This document shows positions 63,701 to 64,000 of a stretch of DNA of 64,000 nt, one piece after another; within the stretch, counting starts at the first letter, position 1; each line of letters starts with the position of its first letter. A program made the translations under genes and the position numbers. This DNA comes from CAZPXZ01 sp965221505 (GTDB lineage Bacteria; Pseudomonadota; Alphaproteobacteria; Rhodobacterales; CAZPXZ01), in NCBI GenBank assembly GCA_965221505.1, contig CBDCSI010000001.1, positions 2,727,461 through 2,791,460 of the forward strand, read 5' to 3'. A model generated the notes under the pieces. That model was not told the DNA's origin. It worked only from the letters and a program-made list of their open reading frames with translations, and did no database searches.

Positions 63701-64000
63701 GGAAGGGTCGGAAAAAGTGTGTAGGTAACGCTTCCGTCTCCACCGATCGCCTCAGGAAGAGTAATGGTCCGTATCGGCATGTCCTGGACCAGGTTCTGAT
63801 TCGCAATCGATGCCTCGCCGAAGGACGGAACTCCGTTCACTTCGAGCGTGAATGTCAGACTCGCCGAATCTGCCCCACTGACATTATTGTCTTCGTCCGC
63901 TGCCGTGAGCGTGTAAGTAGTGGCCGCGATAGCTTCAGTCGGCGTACCGCTCAGAGTTCTCGAGACCGCGTCGAACTCGAGCCCCTCGGGAAGTGCCGGC
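35698..64000 (-). CDS. Giant multi-repeat surface protein with C-terminal autotransporter barrel (partial, 5' end outside window)
   Basis: The reading frame is open from the right edge of the window to a stop at 35698, at least 9,433 residues and roughly 0.9-1 MDa. The visible order is: partial He_PIG; two ~3.2-kb modules of He_PIG, fibronectin III-like and cadherin-like domains (57.4-63.8 kb); five He_PIG domains (56.0-57.4 kb); about 52 bacterial Ig-like repeats (38.1-56.0 kb); three diverged Ig-like domains; and an outer-membrane barrel (35.7-36.8 kb) ending RLELRVQF. The terminal aromatic residue and barrel indicate type V secretion, and the repeats would form a long fibre outside the cell, likely for adhesion or interaction. 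The signal peptide and true start are beyond the window. No stop interrupts the frame, which argues for active selection. The exact passenger function is unknown. Confidence 0.92.
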   Translation of the reverse strand, partial: PALPEGLEFDAVSRTLSGTPTEAIAATTYTLTAADEDNNVSGADSASLTFTLEVNGVPSFGEASIANQNLVQDMPIRTITLPEAIGGDGSVTYTLFPTLPAGLSFDSSNRRISGTPSSEHMEATIVYAATDEDGDQATIAFSMSVDARDRVPSFAGAAVSDQVWAQNFELVSGFGLPMATGGNGTLIYMLTPVLPEGLQFDPTTREIAGTPSAVQSPTQYSLTATDSDGDVSALTFSISVSATDRYPAFGSYVVEDRTWRLGVPFPAFTLPAASGGNGTIRYALTPDLPDGVTFDPNTRVLRGAPTGSLLSRHYSLTATDADGDEASLSFHVTVTANPAVMDQRPAYSPLYVDPGDRRVVVRWEWTEGDPHVTEWTLRSKREGSSWWSTRTYPGGTQAHSVTFGNLTNGDGYRYELFGTNDAGTGVTSSSGAIVGPAPEVVLVEGDRSLTLAWTDPGYTISDWGLFVDNFYQSITPSKSGNTLSHTISSHGGISSLTNGRRYRLELYHSRSGIGGGAIAVLNGTPSASVPSGAPGLPSGFVAVPGDAAVGLAWDAIEEATGWEYRQLGGSDTTWKRWGAWESISDSGSSTTSFQVGQLTNGTEYRFQIRAVNAFGKGIASSERAATPKAPPSVPTTPPALSALGLDGQVELHWIPIPDAQKWQFRQRTDLGAISPWIDIPRSADGEPNDNSYRIAGVSNGTSYGFRIRVVTSLGTGPASEEAIAIPTGVPSAPSNVRAVAGDGQAILTWDSVPGTIVMHHRWGQHSNGSTSFGVWTVVPNGAAGEENDGFSAIRGLTNNRQYCFQVRALNAIGVGAHTEACAYVHDAAPYSPVGVAATPGDSRVRLAWAVIPGVLRMEYQRKSAGEEYGDWTDIPESANSGINASGYSVLGLTNGTTHFFRVRAVNAVGAGNQSGEVSATPVSADSVPVLVSTEAPVLPTITVDDTSSSLPIAKGADGGISYALEQGDGSSLPAGASFDESSRRLSLDASALTDSLPRTYALRYYAVDDDGTSDTADDDESAAIEFSFLVEADRHPAFATGASVSLVAATQYVPISPVTPPAVESAGNGPTSYSLTPALPEGLTFDPISRTLSGTPTQALTRTTYALTAADRDNHVSAADESVLTFSLEVDGVPSFGSATIADQDMVEDTQILAVTLPEASGGDGSLDYTLTPSLPAGLTFDGTTRRISGTPSSSQAATKFVYAATDSDGSQATISFRIGVQAADRMPTFGGIQVPDQIWAQNSALTEGLTLPSASGGNGELVYALSPNLPAGLSFDSTTRRVVGTPSAAQVATQYSLTATDSDGDSSVLTFTIAVAASNRVPVFDSAIVDDQSWILGDAVATLTLPAARGGNGTLRYSLAPDLPDGVTFDPEDRTLKGAPAVASATTHYSYTATDADGDEASLSFQILVDAPPLLAGQRPNRTHLDLRPGDRHVVARWKPAAEDPYVAEWKLRVRRVGSSWWNTLTYTGGSRERTVTFGSLTNGDAYEFELYGINSHGIGSISSPRDVIIGPPISIDVSEGDRTLTFSWTKPDYTVSAWWMMFDGVFSSITPITSGDTLSHTVASLPNDRRYRLELAAVNSKNAQSAWAVVYGTPSNSPPTGAPTRPSGFQATWKDGAADLSWDALANATGWEYRLQSGNASAWGAWQAIPGSGSATTSFEVGQLTNGVEYRFQVRAINSSGNGRASREQAATPMAPPSLPRTPPTLAALGRDGVVELQWNRTPSAVKWQYQQRTGTGAFGPWIDVWLSADGERNDNGYQIAGLTNGTTYGFKVRVVTSLGTGPESGEVVGIPTGAPAAPSNMLAVGGNGQASLSWDPVTGTTVMEHRWGQRSSGRTSFGSWTRVPDSAVGGTNDGSVTVFGLTNGQAYCFQVRALNAGGAGAHAEACAFDVRDSTPSSPVGVSATSGDAQVRLSWAVIPGVLRMQYQRKTAGLDYGAWMDISQSAVGEINAGGYSVLGLTNGTTYTFRVRAVNSSGEGTQSGEVSATPARADSVPVLVSTTAPALPRVTVDYVSAALPIATGGEGGISYVLERGDGSPLPAGVTFDPSARTFTVDVSAVTETLPRNYALRYFAVDDDGTTDAADDDESAAIEFRIGVYRDRTPAFASGASISPVVATQGTAITPVSLPAVHVSGNGAPTYGLQPTLPPGLAFDPDTRRLSGTATGPSTATKYTYRAADEDNHVAAADTAELNFTIEVKPVPSFAGAAVPDKVWVKDSPIRALDLPVAVGGSGDPTYTLTPSLPDGLSFNSVSRRISGAPTATAPATEHIYAANYQDGSQATLSFQITVEATDRMPTFGDAAVQEQRWTQSMAVLGGLDLPIATGGNGALVYALTPDLVSGLTFDGAARRIAGTPTAVKAKTEYTLSATDSDGDAATLSFWIEVLAADLHPSFGSETVANQDWTQYAPIADLILPAATREGNGLPNYALTPDLPPGVTFDENTRTLSGTPLSAQAATHYSLTVTDSDGDEASVSFRISVDAVPTFGDATVAPRIWTRNRTIRTLTLPAAEGGDGALTYALSPSLPWALSFDRATRQISGTPSSQRSETTYTLTATDKDGDRATLSFPITVDSTSRTPSFGNESVASQTWTQNARIPDLQLPAATGGSGISLYSLAPALPTGLVFDAASRTISGTAQTSEATAAYTLTATDEDYETATLTFDITVVADPVPTIEKIERLDPQSSPTNANSVAWRLTFSEDVQKVDRTDFRVSGPTGATITVFEGMLDGSVSDRVYDVQASNGDLTEFDGTVTLSVAPTSDIEDLYSNALSTVAPPPTNQNSFVLDNTAPTVSSIARQTPTSSPTSADEVTWRVTFSEEVRNVDDTDFSAAGTGVGALPVTATMVSDAVWDVTVSDDKIADLDETITLTVDERQNITDVVGNTLSTTAVPSPNNVTWEIDNTVPTVSRVERHTPTGSPTNADAVTWRITFSEPVTDVGGDDFALTGTSAVGSVKLAATKSEDSDSVWEIEATEGNLPGLDGTVTLALSDQPTVNDLAGNALSTTAVPEPNDNTYVLDNAPPTILRVERQEPSASPSNADEVTWRLTFSEAVSGVDGSDFTATGTGGEIGDVTVSAAEHSITEWDVAVKGGNLATANATITLGYAQDLSVTDLAGNALSLTSTPSPNDVTWQLDNTSPTVSSIERHDPTGSPTNADAVTWLITFSESVRDVGGDDFQVTGTGDDSVELAATKSENSDAVWEVKATGEILDALNATITLGFVDSPSVTDLAGNSLSSDGTTSPNDVTWVIDNAAPAILRVERQDPTGSPTNADAVTWRITFSEPVTDVGGDDFALTGTSAVGSVKLAATKSEDSDSVWEVKATEGNLPGLDGTVTLGLSDQPTVNDLAGNALSTTAVPEPNDNTYVLDNAPPTILRVERQEPSASPSNADEVTWRLTFSEAVSGVDGSDFTATGTGGDIGDVTVSATEHSITEWDVAVKDGNLTTANATITLGYAQDLSVTDLAGNALSLTGTPSPNDVTWEIDNNSPTVSRIERHGPTSSPTNADALTWLITFSESVRDVGGDDFQVTGTGDDSVALTATKSENSEAVWEVKATGEILRALNATVTLGFVASPSVTDLAGNSLSTDGTPSPNDVAWVIDNAAPAILKVERQDPTGSPTNADAVTWRITFSEPVTDVGGDDFALTGTSAVGSVKLAATKSEDSDSVWEIKATEGNLPGLDGTVTLTLSDQPTVYDLAGNALSTTAVPEPNENSYVLDNAPPTILRVGRQEPSASPTNADEVTWRLTFSEAVSGVDGSDFTATGTGGDIGDVTVSAAEYSSTEWDVAVKGGNLTTANTTITLGYAQDLSVTDIAGNALSLTGTPSPNDVTWEIDNNSPTVSRIQRHDPTGSPTNADALTWLITFSESVRDVGGDDFQVTGTGDDSVELAATKSENSDAVWEVKATGEVLGDLNATIALGFVKSPSVTDLAGNSLSTDGTPSPNDVTWVIDNAAPAILKVERQDPTGSPTNADAVTWRITFSEPVTDVGGNDFALTGTSAVGSVKLAATKSEDSDSVWEIKATEGNLPGLGGTVTLALSDQPTVYDLAGNALSTTAVPEPNDNTYVLDNAPPTILRVERQEPAASPTNADEVTWRLTFSESVSGVDGSDFTATGTGGDIGDVTVSAAEYSSTEWDVAVKGGNLTTANATITLGYAQDLSVTDIAGNALSHTGTPSPNDVTWEIDNNSPTVSRIQRHDPTGSPTNADALTWLITFSESVRDVGGDDFQVTGTGDDSVELAATKSENSDAVWEVKATGEVLGDLNATIALGFVKSPSVTDLAGNSLSTDGTPSPNDVTWVIDNAAPAILRVERQDPTGSPTNADAVTWRITFSEPVTDVGGNDFALTGTSAVGSVKLAATKSEDSDSVWEIKATEGNLPGLDGTVTLALSDQPTVYDLAGNALSTTAVPEPNENSYVLDNAPPTILRVGRQEPSASPTNEDSVTWRLTFSEAVAGVDGSDFTATGTGDAIGDVTVSAAERSITEWDVAVKGGNLATANATITLGYAQNLSVTDLAGNALSLIGTPSPNDVTWEIDNKSPTVSRIQRHDPTSSPTNADALTWLITFSESVRDVGGDDFQVTGTGDDSVALTATKSENSEAVWEVKATGEILRALNATVTLGFVNSPSVTDLAGNSLSSDGTPSPNDVAWVIDNAAPAILKVERQDPTGSPTNADAVTWRITFSEPVTDVGGDDFALTGTSAVGPVKLAATKSEDSDSVWEIKAAEGNLPGLDGTVTLALSGQPTVYDLAGNALSTTAVPEPNDNTYVLDNAPPTILRVERQEPAASPTNADEVTWRLTFSESVSGVDGSDFTATGTGGDIGDVTVSAAEHSSTEWDVAVTGGNLDTANATITLGYAQDLSVSDLAGNALSLSGTPSPNDVTWVIDNTAPTVSKVERHTPSGSPTNAGVLTWRVTFSEAAAGIDGSDFTVTGTGDAIGMVTVSVAEHTSAEWDLTVEGGNLGTANATVSLGFAANPSVTDLAGNSLSTDGTPSPNDVTWELDNTKPGISKIERHDPTEQRTNADSVAWRITFTEGVTDVDSADFQVTGTAIGDVALTATRSSDSVWRVEASGGNLPNLNGVVTLGLSRSPNIADLAGNPLSTTGTPNPNETTFELENLAPTVVSIQRHAPTTSPTRANSVTWRVKFSEAVRNVDDTDFTVSGAGDATVVKTVTRETDAVWDVAASGSGLTDLDATLTLGFDKDQDIEDTVGNALSLAGTPSPNENDFVLDNTAPAISKVERQDPTSSPTNEDAVTWRVTFSEAVEGVDSTDFAVGVTGAADLSVVVAERSASEWDVTASDESLEELNATITLSLAANPGIADKAGNPLSTTGTPSPNDVTYVLDNASPAIAKVERKNPTNSPTNANAVTWRVTFSEAVKEVDGSDFAVTGTGAVNVSVSAERDEDSDAVWDVTASKGNLDELNGTIALNLATNPDIVDLAGNAISKTGTPSPNDNTYLLDNTVPVIGKVERQDPESSPTDADAVTWRITFSEAVTGIDATDFELVGTDLGEAVLTVTERSGTEWDFKASDGNLPNLDGTITLALDDEHNVTDAAGNELSASETPSPNDNTYVLDNTGPGIVRIERHSPTGSPTNANAVTWRVTFSEGVRNVDPADFTVSGTGAGTVLKTVSKSSDSVWDVRASGGNLADLDAVVTLGIAKAPDIEDLVGNALDTTVVPSPNENAYEIDNTSPALSGILRQAPASSPTNANEVVWRVSFSDDMANVDAADFTIANSGGLTLTATVTRHADDAWDVKASGIGLDSLNGTVSIAVAANATMQDAAGNDYASGGTPSPNEATFTLDNTVPTVAGIERHEPTTSPTDADAVTWRVTFSENVSAVDSDDFTVTGTGAGAVTLTVTRSTESVWHVQASGGNIADLNATLTLGFAETQDIADAAGNVLFTDGAPSPNDNTFVLENSDPSIASIERKTPTQSRTNADEVTWKITFTEDVRSVDKTDFEIRGAGSPSVSVTAATVDGAPSRRTYDIQVSGGDLKDLDGTITLALASDTDIEDLNGNALLADETPSPNENTYDLDNAEPTVAKIERHAPDASPTNEDTVTWRVTFSESVVQVTGADFTVTGDGAGTVTRTVTKRSGTEWDIEASGGNLANLNATISLGLSDTGDIADLAGNRLSTGGTPTPNENTFLLDNMAPTVAKIERHAPDASHTAEDTVTWRVTFSEAVADVSDEDFTVTGDGAGVVSRTVTKRSDTEWDVKASGGNLAGLNATITLGFGNTQDIADTAGNALSTDGTPDPNENAYVIDNTAPTVAKIKRHDPDASPTNEDTVTWRVTFSEALVNVTGGDFTVTGDGAGTVSQTVTKRSETEWDVEASGGNLAGLNATITLGFSPSRDIADVAGNALVIGTPSPNENAYVIDNTAPTVAKIERHAPDASPTNEDTVTWRLTFSEAVVDVTGGDFTVTGDGAGTVLRTVTKRSDTEWDVAASGGNLAGLNATIALGFSPSRDIADAAGNALVIGTPSPNENAYVIDNAAPTVVKIERQDPDASPTNEDTVTWRVTFSEAVVDVTGGDFTVTGDGAGTVLRTVTKRSDTEWNLEASGGNLAGLNATLTLGFDDMQDIADSAGNALSTDETPSPNENAYVIDNTAPTVAKIERQAPNASPTNSDSVTWRVTFSEAVVNVAGGDFTVTGDGAGTVSRTVTKRSDTEWDVEASGGNLRNLNATLTLGFGDAQDIGDKAGNALSTDAAPSPNENTYVLDNAAPTIAKIERQDPDAAHTNSDKVAWRVTFSESVVNVTGSDFTVTGMGAGTVTRTATKRSDTEWDVEASGGNLANLNATVVLGVAGNRDIADAAGNALSTDGTPNPNENTYVFDNRAPTVAQIKRQDPDASPTNADTLTWRVTFSEGVVDVTGGDFTVTGDGAGVVSRTVTKRSDTEWDVEASGGNLQHLNATVTLGFSDMRDIADAAGNALSVSGTPSPNENTYALDNVAPSVAKIERHAPDASPTNEDTVTWRVTFSEAVVNVTGGDFTVTGTGAGTVTRTVAKRSDTEWDLEASGGNLKNLNATLTLAFSPSRDIADAAGNALVIGTPSPNENAYVIDNAAPRVAKIERQDPDTSPTAENAVTWRVTFSESVVDVTGSDFTVTGTGAGTVLRTVTRHSDTEWDLEASGGNLANLNATLTLGFASVRDIADLAGNALSISGTPSPNENTYVLDNVQPTVGSIERLDPTVSPTSEDSVTWRVTFSEDVVNVTDGDFTVTGTGAGVVTRTVTRHSDSEWDVEASGGNLAELNETITLGFAGDQDIADEAGNALSTDGTPDPNDNTFELENGVPTVTSIERHDPGDSPTNANSVTWRVTFSEKVVNVSDGDFTVTGTGAGDPTVEVSKSTDSVWDVKASGGNLAGLNATVTLGFADAQDIEDMAGNKLRTDETPVPNENTYVLDNEAPTLDRVTRDTPSAARTNADEITWSVGFGEDLENVDKSDFVVSGAGNVTVDVTATRGTSTFDVKASGGNLAGMNGTVTLGFAGTQDVTDSAGNRLSTATTPTTYENSYVIDNAAPTVAKIERQDPAGSPTNADAVTWRITFNEPVAGAAGGDFSVTGAGAPTVAASKISDSVWDVRATGGNLAGLEGTVTVALASSPAIEDLAGNPLSTAGMPNPNENFFSVENTAPTVSKIERYSPATSPTNADRVTWRVTFSEDVVNVTDGDFTVSGASDVSVGVSEESASVWDVTASGDSLEDLNGTVTLGFASGQDIADEAGNRLATSGTPSPNENAFELENAAPTVSRIERQEPTNSPTNANAVTWRISFSEDVVNVTGGDFAVTGAGAVAKAVTRHSDSVWDVTASGGILADLNGTVTLGFASGQDIADRAGNRLATDGTPSPNENSFEIENTAPRASKIERLTPSTSPTNADAVTWRVSFNEDVVNVSDGDFTVSGSGIGTVDVSVTRASASEWDVAASGGNLAGLEGTIVLGFDSEQDIEDLAGNRLSTAGTPNPNENSFAIENTAPTVSKIERQMPSTSPTAADEVTWRVTFSETVEAVDGDDFAVSGAGNVTVEVSEVSASVRDVSASGGGLADLNGTVTLGFARDTDIADPAGNGLSTSGTPNPNENAFALDNLAPNVSKIERHAPTDSPTNANAVTWRVTFSEAVASVSSGDFSVTGAGAASITVSGDDDSDTVYDVRASGGNLTALTGTVTLGFRDGQNVADLAGNRLSTAGTPSPNENTFELDNAAPSVSKIERLTPSTSPTNADAVTWRVSFDEAVANVSSSDFTVTGTGAGSVTRTVTRVSDSVWDVTASGGNLANLNGTVTLGFASGQDIADTVGNRLSIAGTPNPNDRSFALDNAAPTVSRIERHDPATSPTAADSVAWRVSFDEAVANVGSADFTFTGTGAGSVTRTVARISDTVWEVAASGGNLADLNATVTLGIARDTDIADLAGNLLSTDGTPSPNENTFEIENLAPTVSRIERHAPTSSPTNANAVTWRIAFSESVKNVSSADFTVTGTGAGSVTRTVTKVSGTTVADSVYDVRASGGNLAGLNATVALGFATDQDIADLAGNGLSTAGTPDPNENVYALDNAAPTVSKIERHAPSSSPTAADSVTWRVSFSETVVDVDETDFAVSGSGLGDVALSVSGRSDVWDVQASGGNLADLNGTVALGFASGRNIRDRAGNALSTAGTPVPDDRTFLIDNAAPTVTVSGVPIRTTGAFTVTVAFSEPMTGFDASDVSVSGGTKGAFVETLADRTWTLAITPSADYSVSVGAGAAADLAGIGNEASDPVSGYYTDDNTGPTLASIVRSSPASEYTNGSVATWRVTFDEDVAGVDADDFSVSGGGDVAVAAARAGVGGSLSNRTYDVSISGGSLATTEGRVSLGLASGATIRDGVENALTDRSLPSDGANENSYVFDHKPPTVRITGLPSNPVQSFTATIAFSEQVSGFDVADVELTGGAAGRLVEATAGTVWTLPVTRTGREEIALKVPAGVAQDRAGNPNLESGQGLVGEIDPEERRVLKESVAGAVQATFASANATIGVRFDAPAAGPGSLTLAGETILLGEAEAADGRYGLGSAVGDDRFAVPGNGGSESPNPFEDGRGVDSDALFGESAFELRLGAGPGGDGATRRMSIWGRGDLGRFEGDSEGSRYEGSAKAGWLGVDTRLRNDLLLGFAVSRSLSESEYELDAGAGTGDVEASITALWPYLQFGDRAGGRLQLILGAGRGEVTHRPSEREVEREDLSMLAASVAGVWPILRQDATTVSLSASAGGTRAETEDSGTTAVGGLDLQSWQLRLGLEARRDGIPVNDAGLQVSPYGRAALRRDGGDTVSGTGLELAGGVALGLPGSRFGLDAEGRWLAVHSESGRQEWGGSVEARLDADEGDRGLSFSLGPQWGLRDGDALSGENAFEARNERSGRGAVVEGRIGYGFGAGGGTLTPFADARFADGSLESVGIGTTLEAPGRFSTTLSFERRSAGDASPKDNRIRLELRVQF
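38080..55998 (-). repeat. Array of about 52 Ig-like repeats (~115 residues each)
   Basis: Each unit follows the pattern PTVxKIERxxPxxSPTNADxVTWRVTFSE, xxVxxxDFxVTGxG, WDVxASGGNL, LNATxTLGF, DIADxAGNxLSTxGTPSPNENxYVLDN. I count 52 starts by this motif over 17.9 kb, about 345 bp per unit. This resembles bacterial Ig-like (Big) domains of giant adhesins. The repeats fall into subfamilies: a DASPTNED type around 41-46 kb, a STSPTNAD type at 38-41 kb, and the three-type block at 49-55 kb. The count is by eye and may be off by one or two. Confidence 0.85.
49023..55305 (-). repeat. Higher-order repeat: three Ig units, period 1047 bp, six copies
   Basis: Within the Ig array the types A (PVTDVGGDDFALTGT), B (VSGVDGSDFTATGTG) and C (VRDVGGDDFQVTGTG) recur as A-B-C. 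Equivalent positions in successive blocks are exactly 1047 bp apart (for example 49469, 50516, 51563, 52610, 53657, 54704), that is 349 codons. Adjacent blocks, especially 51.4-53.5 kb, are almost identical at the DNA level. The last block ends in a unit with a B-like front and a C-like back. This implies tandem duplication of a three-domain segment. Confidence 0.9.
57406..63840 (-). repeat. Two ~3.2-kb modules of He_PIG, fibronectin III-like and cadherin-like domains
   Basis: Equivalent GTG codons before the VPSFG motif lie at 63840, 60612 and 57405, giving units of 3228 and 3207 bp. Each unit has three He_PIG domains, six fibronectin III-like domains (for example GDRSLTLAWTDPGYTISDWG and LTNGTEYRFQIRAVNAFGKG; FN3 blocks at about 61.2-63.0 and 58.0-59.75 kb), then a cadherin-like pair with AVDDDGTSDTADDDESAAIEF. 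The two copies are clearly diverged, so this duplication is older than the 1047-bp block. Confidence 0.85.

Noticed and set aside
1..64000. tRNA or rRNA genes
   Set aside because: Scanning for GGTTCGA-type T-arms and CCA-adjacent cloverleaf pairing gave only isolated matches such as near 6034, without the rest of the structure.

Overview
This is a high-GC window with the look of a Pseudomonadota chromosome, perhaps an alphaproteobacterium or a related host- or sponge-associated lineage. The evidence is the gene content: Liv and polar amino acid ABC importers, hydantoin and 5-oxoproline catabolism, HicBA/HipBA/TacAT modules, IS21 and IS1634 relics, and a C-terminal autotransporter barrel. No rRNA, tRNA or CRISPR array was seen, and the taxonomic placement is an inference.

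Layout. (1) 1-11.3 kb is a decayed accessory region. It holds a frameshifted secreted formylglycine-enzyme-like protein, a decayed TacA/TacT pair, an intact formamidase-like hydrolase with a TIGR04076 partner, and an aldo/keto reductase with an altered catalytic tetrad. These are followed by a broken DruA-type (DUF4338) gene, a frameshifted istB, a HicBA pair with a stop inside hicA, an intact HipBA pair with a clear promoter/operator, and a second hicB relic. (2) 11.3-16.3 kb is a complete branched-chain-type ABC importer: a periplasmic protein on the minus strand, diverging from ATPase-ATPase-permease-permease on the plus strand. (3) 16.3-18.2 kb is a tandem trio of pRiA4b ORF-3-like genes, the third broken. 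(4) 18.3-34.8 kb is a catabolic island for cyclic and carbamoylated amino acids. It carries hydantoinase, hydantoin racemase, N-carbamoyl-D-amino acid hydrolase with a flavin reductase, a polar amino acid ABC importer, an M24 creatinase-like protein, a class I amidotransferase, 5-oxoprolinase A (pxpA), an IS1634-type transposase, then pxpC, pxpB, a D-2-hydroxyacid dehydrogenase and an M20 carbamoylase/allantoate-amidohydrolase-like enzyme. The last four form one overlapping minus-strand operon. The proposed logic is import, ring opening by hydantoinase or oxoprolinase, racemisation, decarbamoylation on D and L branches, then entry into central metabolism.

(5) 35.7-64 kb, nearly half the window, is one uninterrupted minus-strand reading frame of more than 9,400 codons that runs off the right edge. 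From the visible N-terminal side it has two copies of a ~3.2-kb module (He_PIG domains, six fibronectin III-like domains, cadherin-like transition). Then come five more He_PIG domains, about 52 bacterial Ig-like repeats of ~115 residues, three diverged Ig-like domains and an outer-membrane autotransporter barrel ending in phenylalanine. Inside the Ig array a three-repeat block recurs six times with a period of exactly 1047 bp, a higher-order repeat that points to recent unequal recombination. This giant surface protein and its nested repeats are the most striking content of the window.
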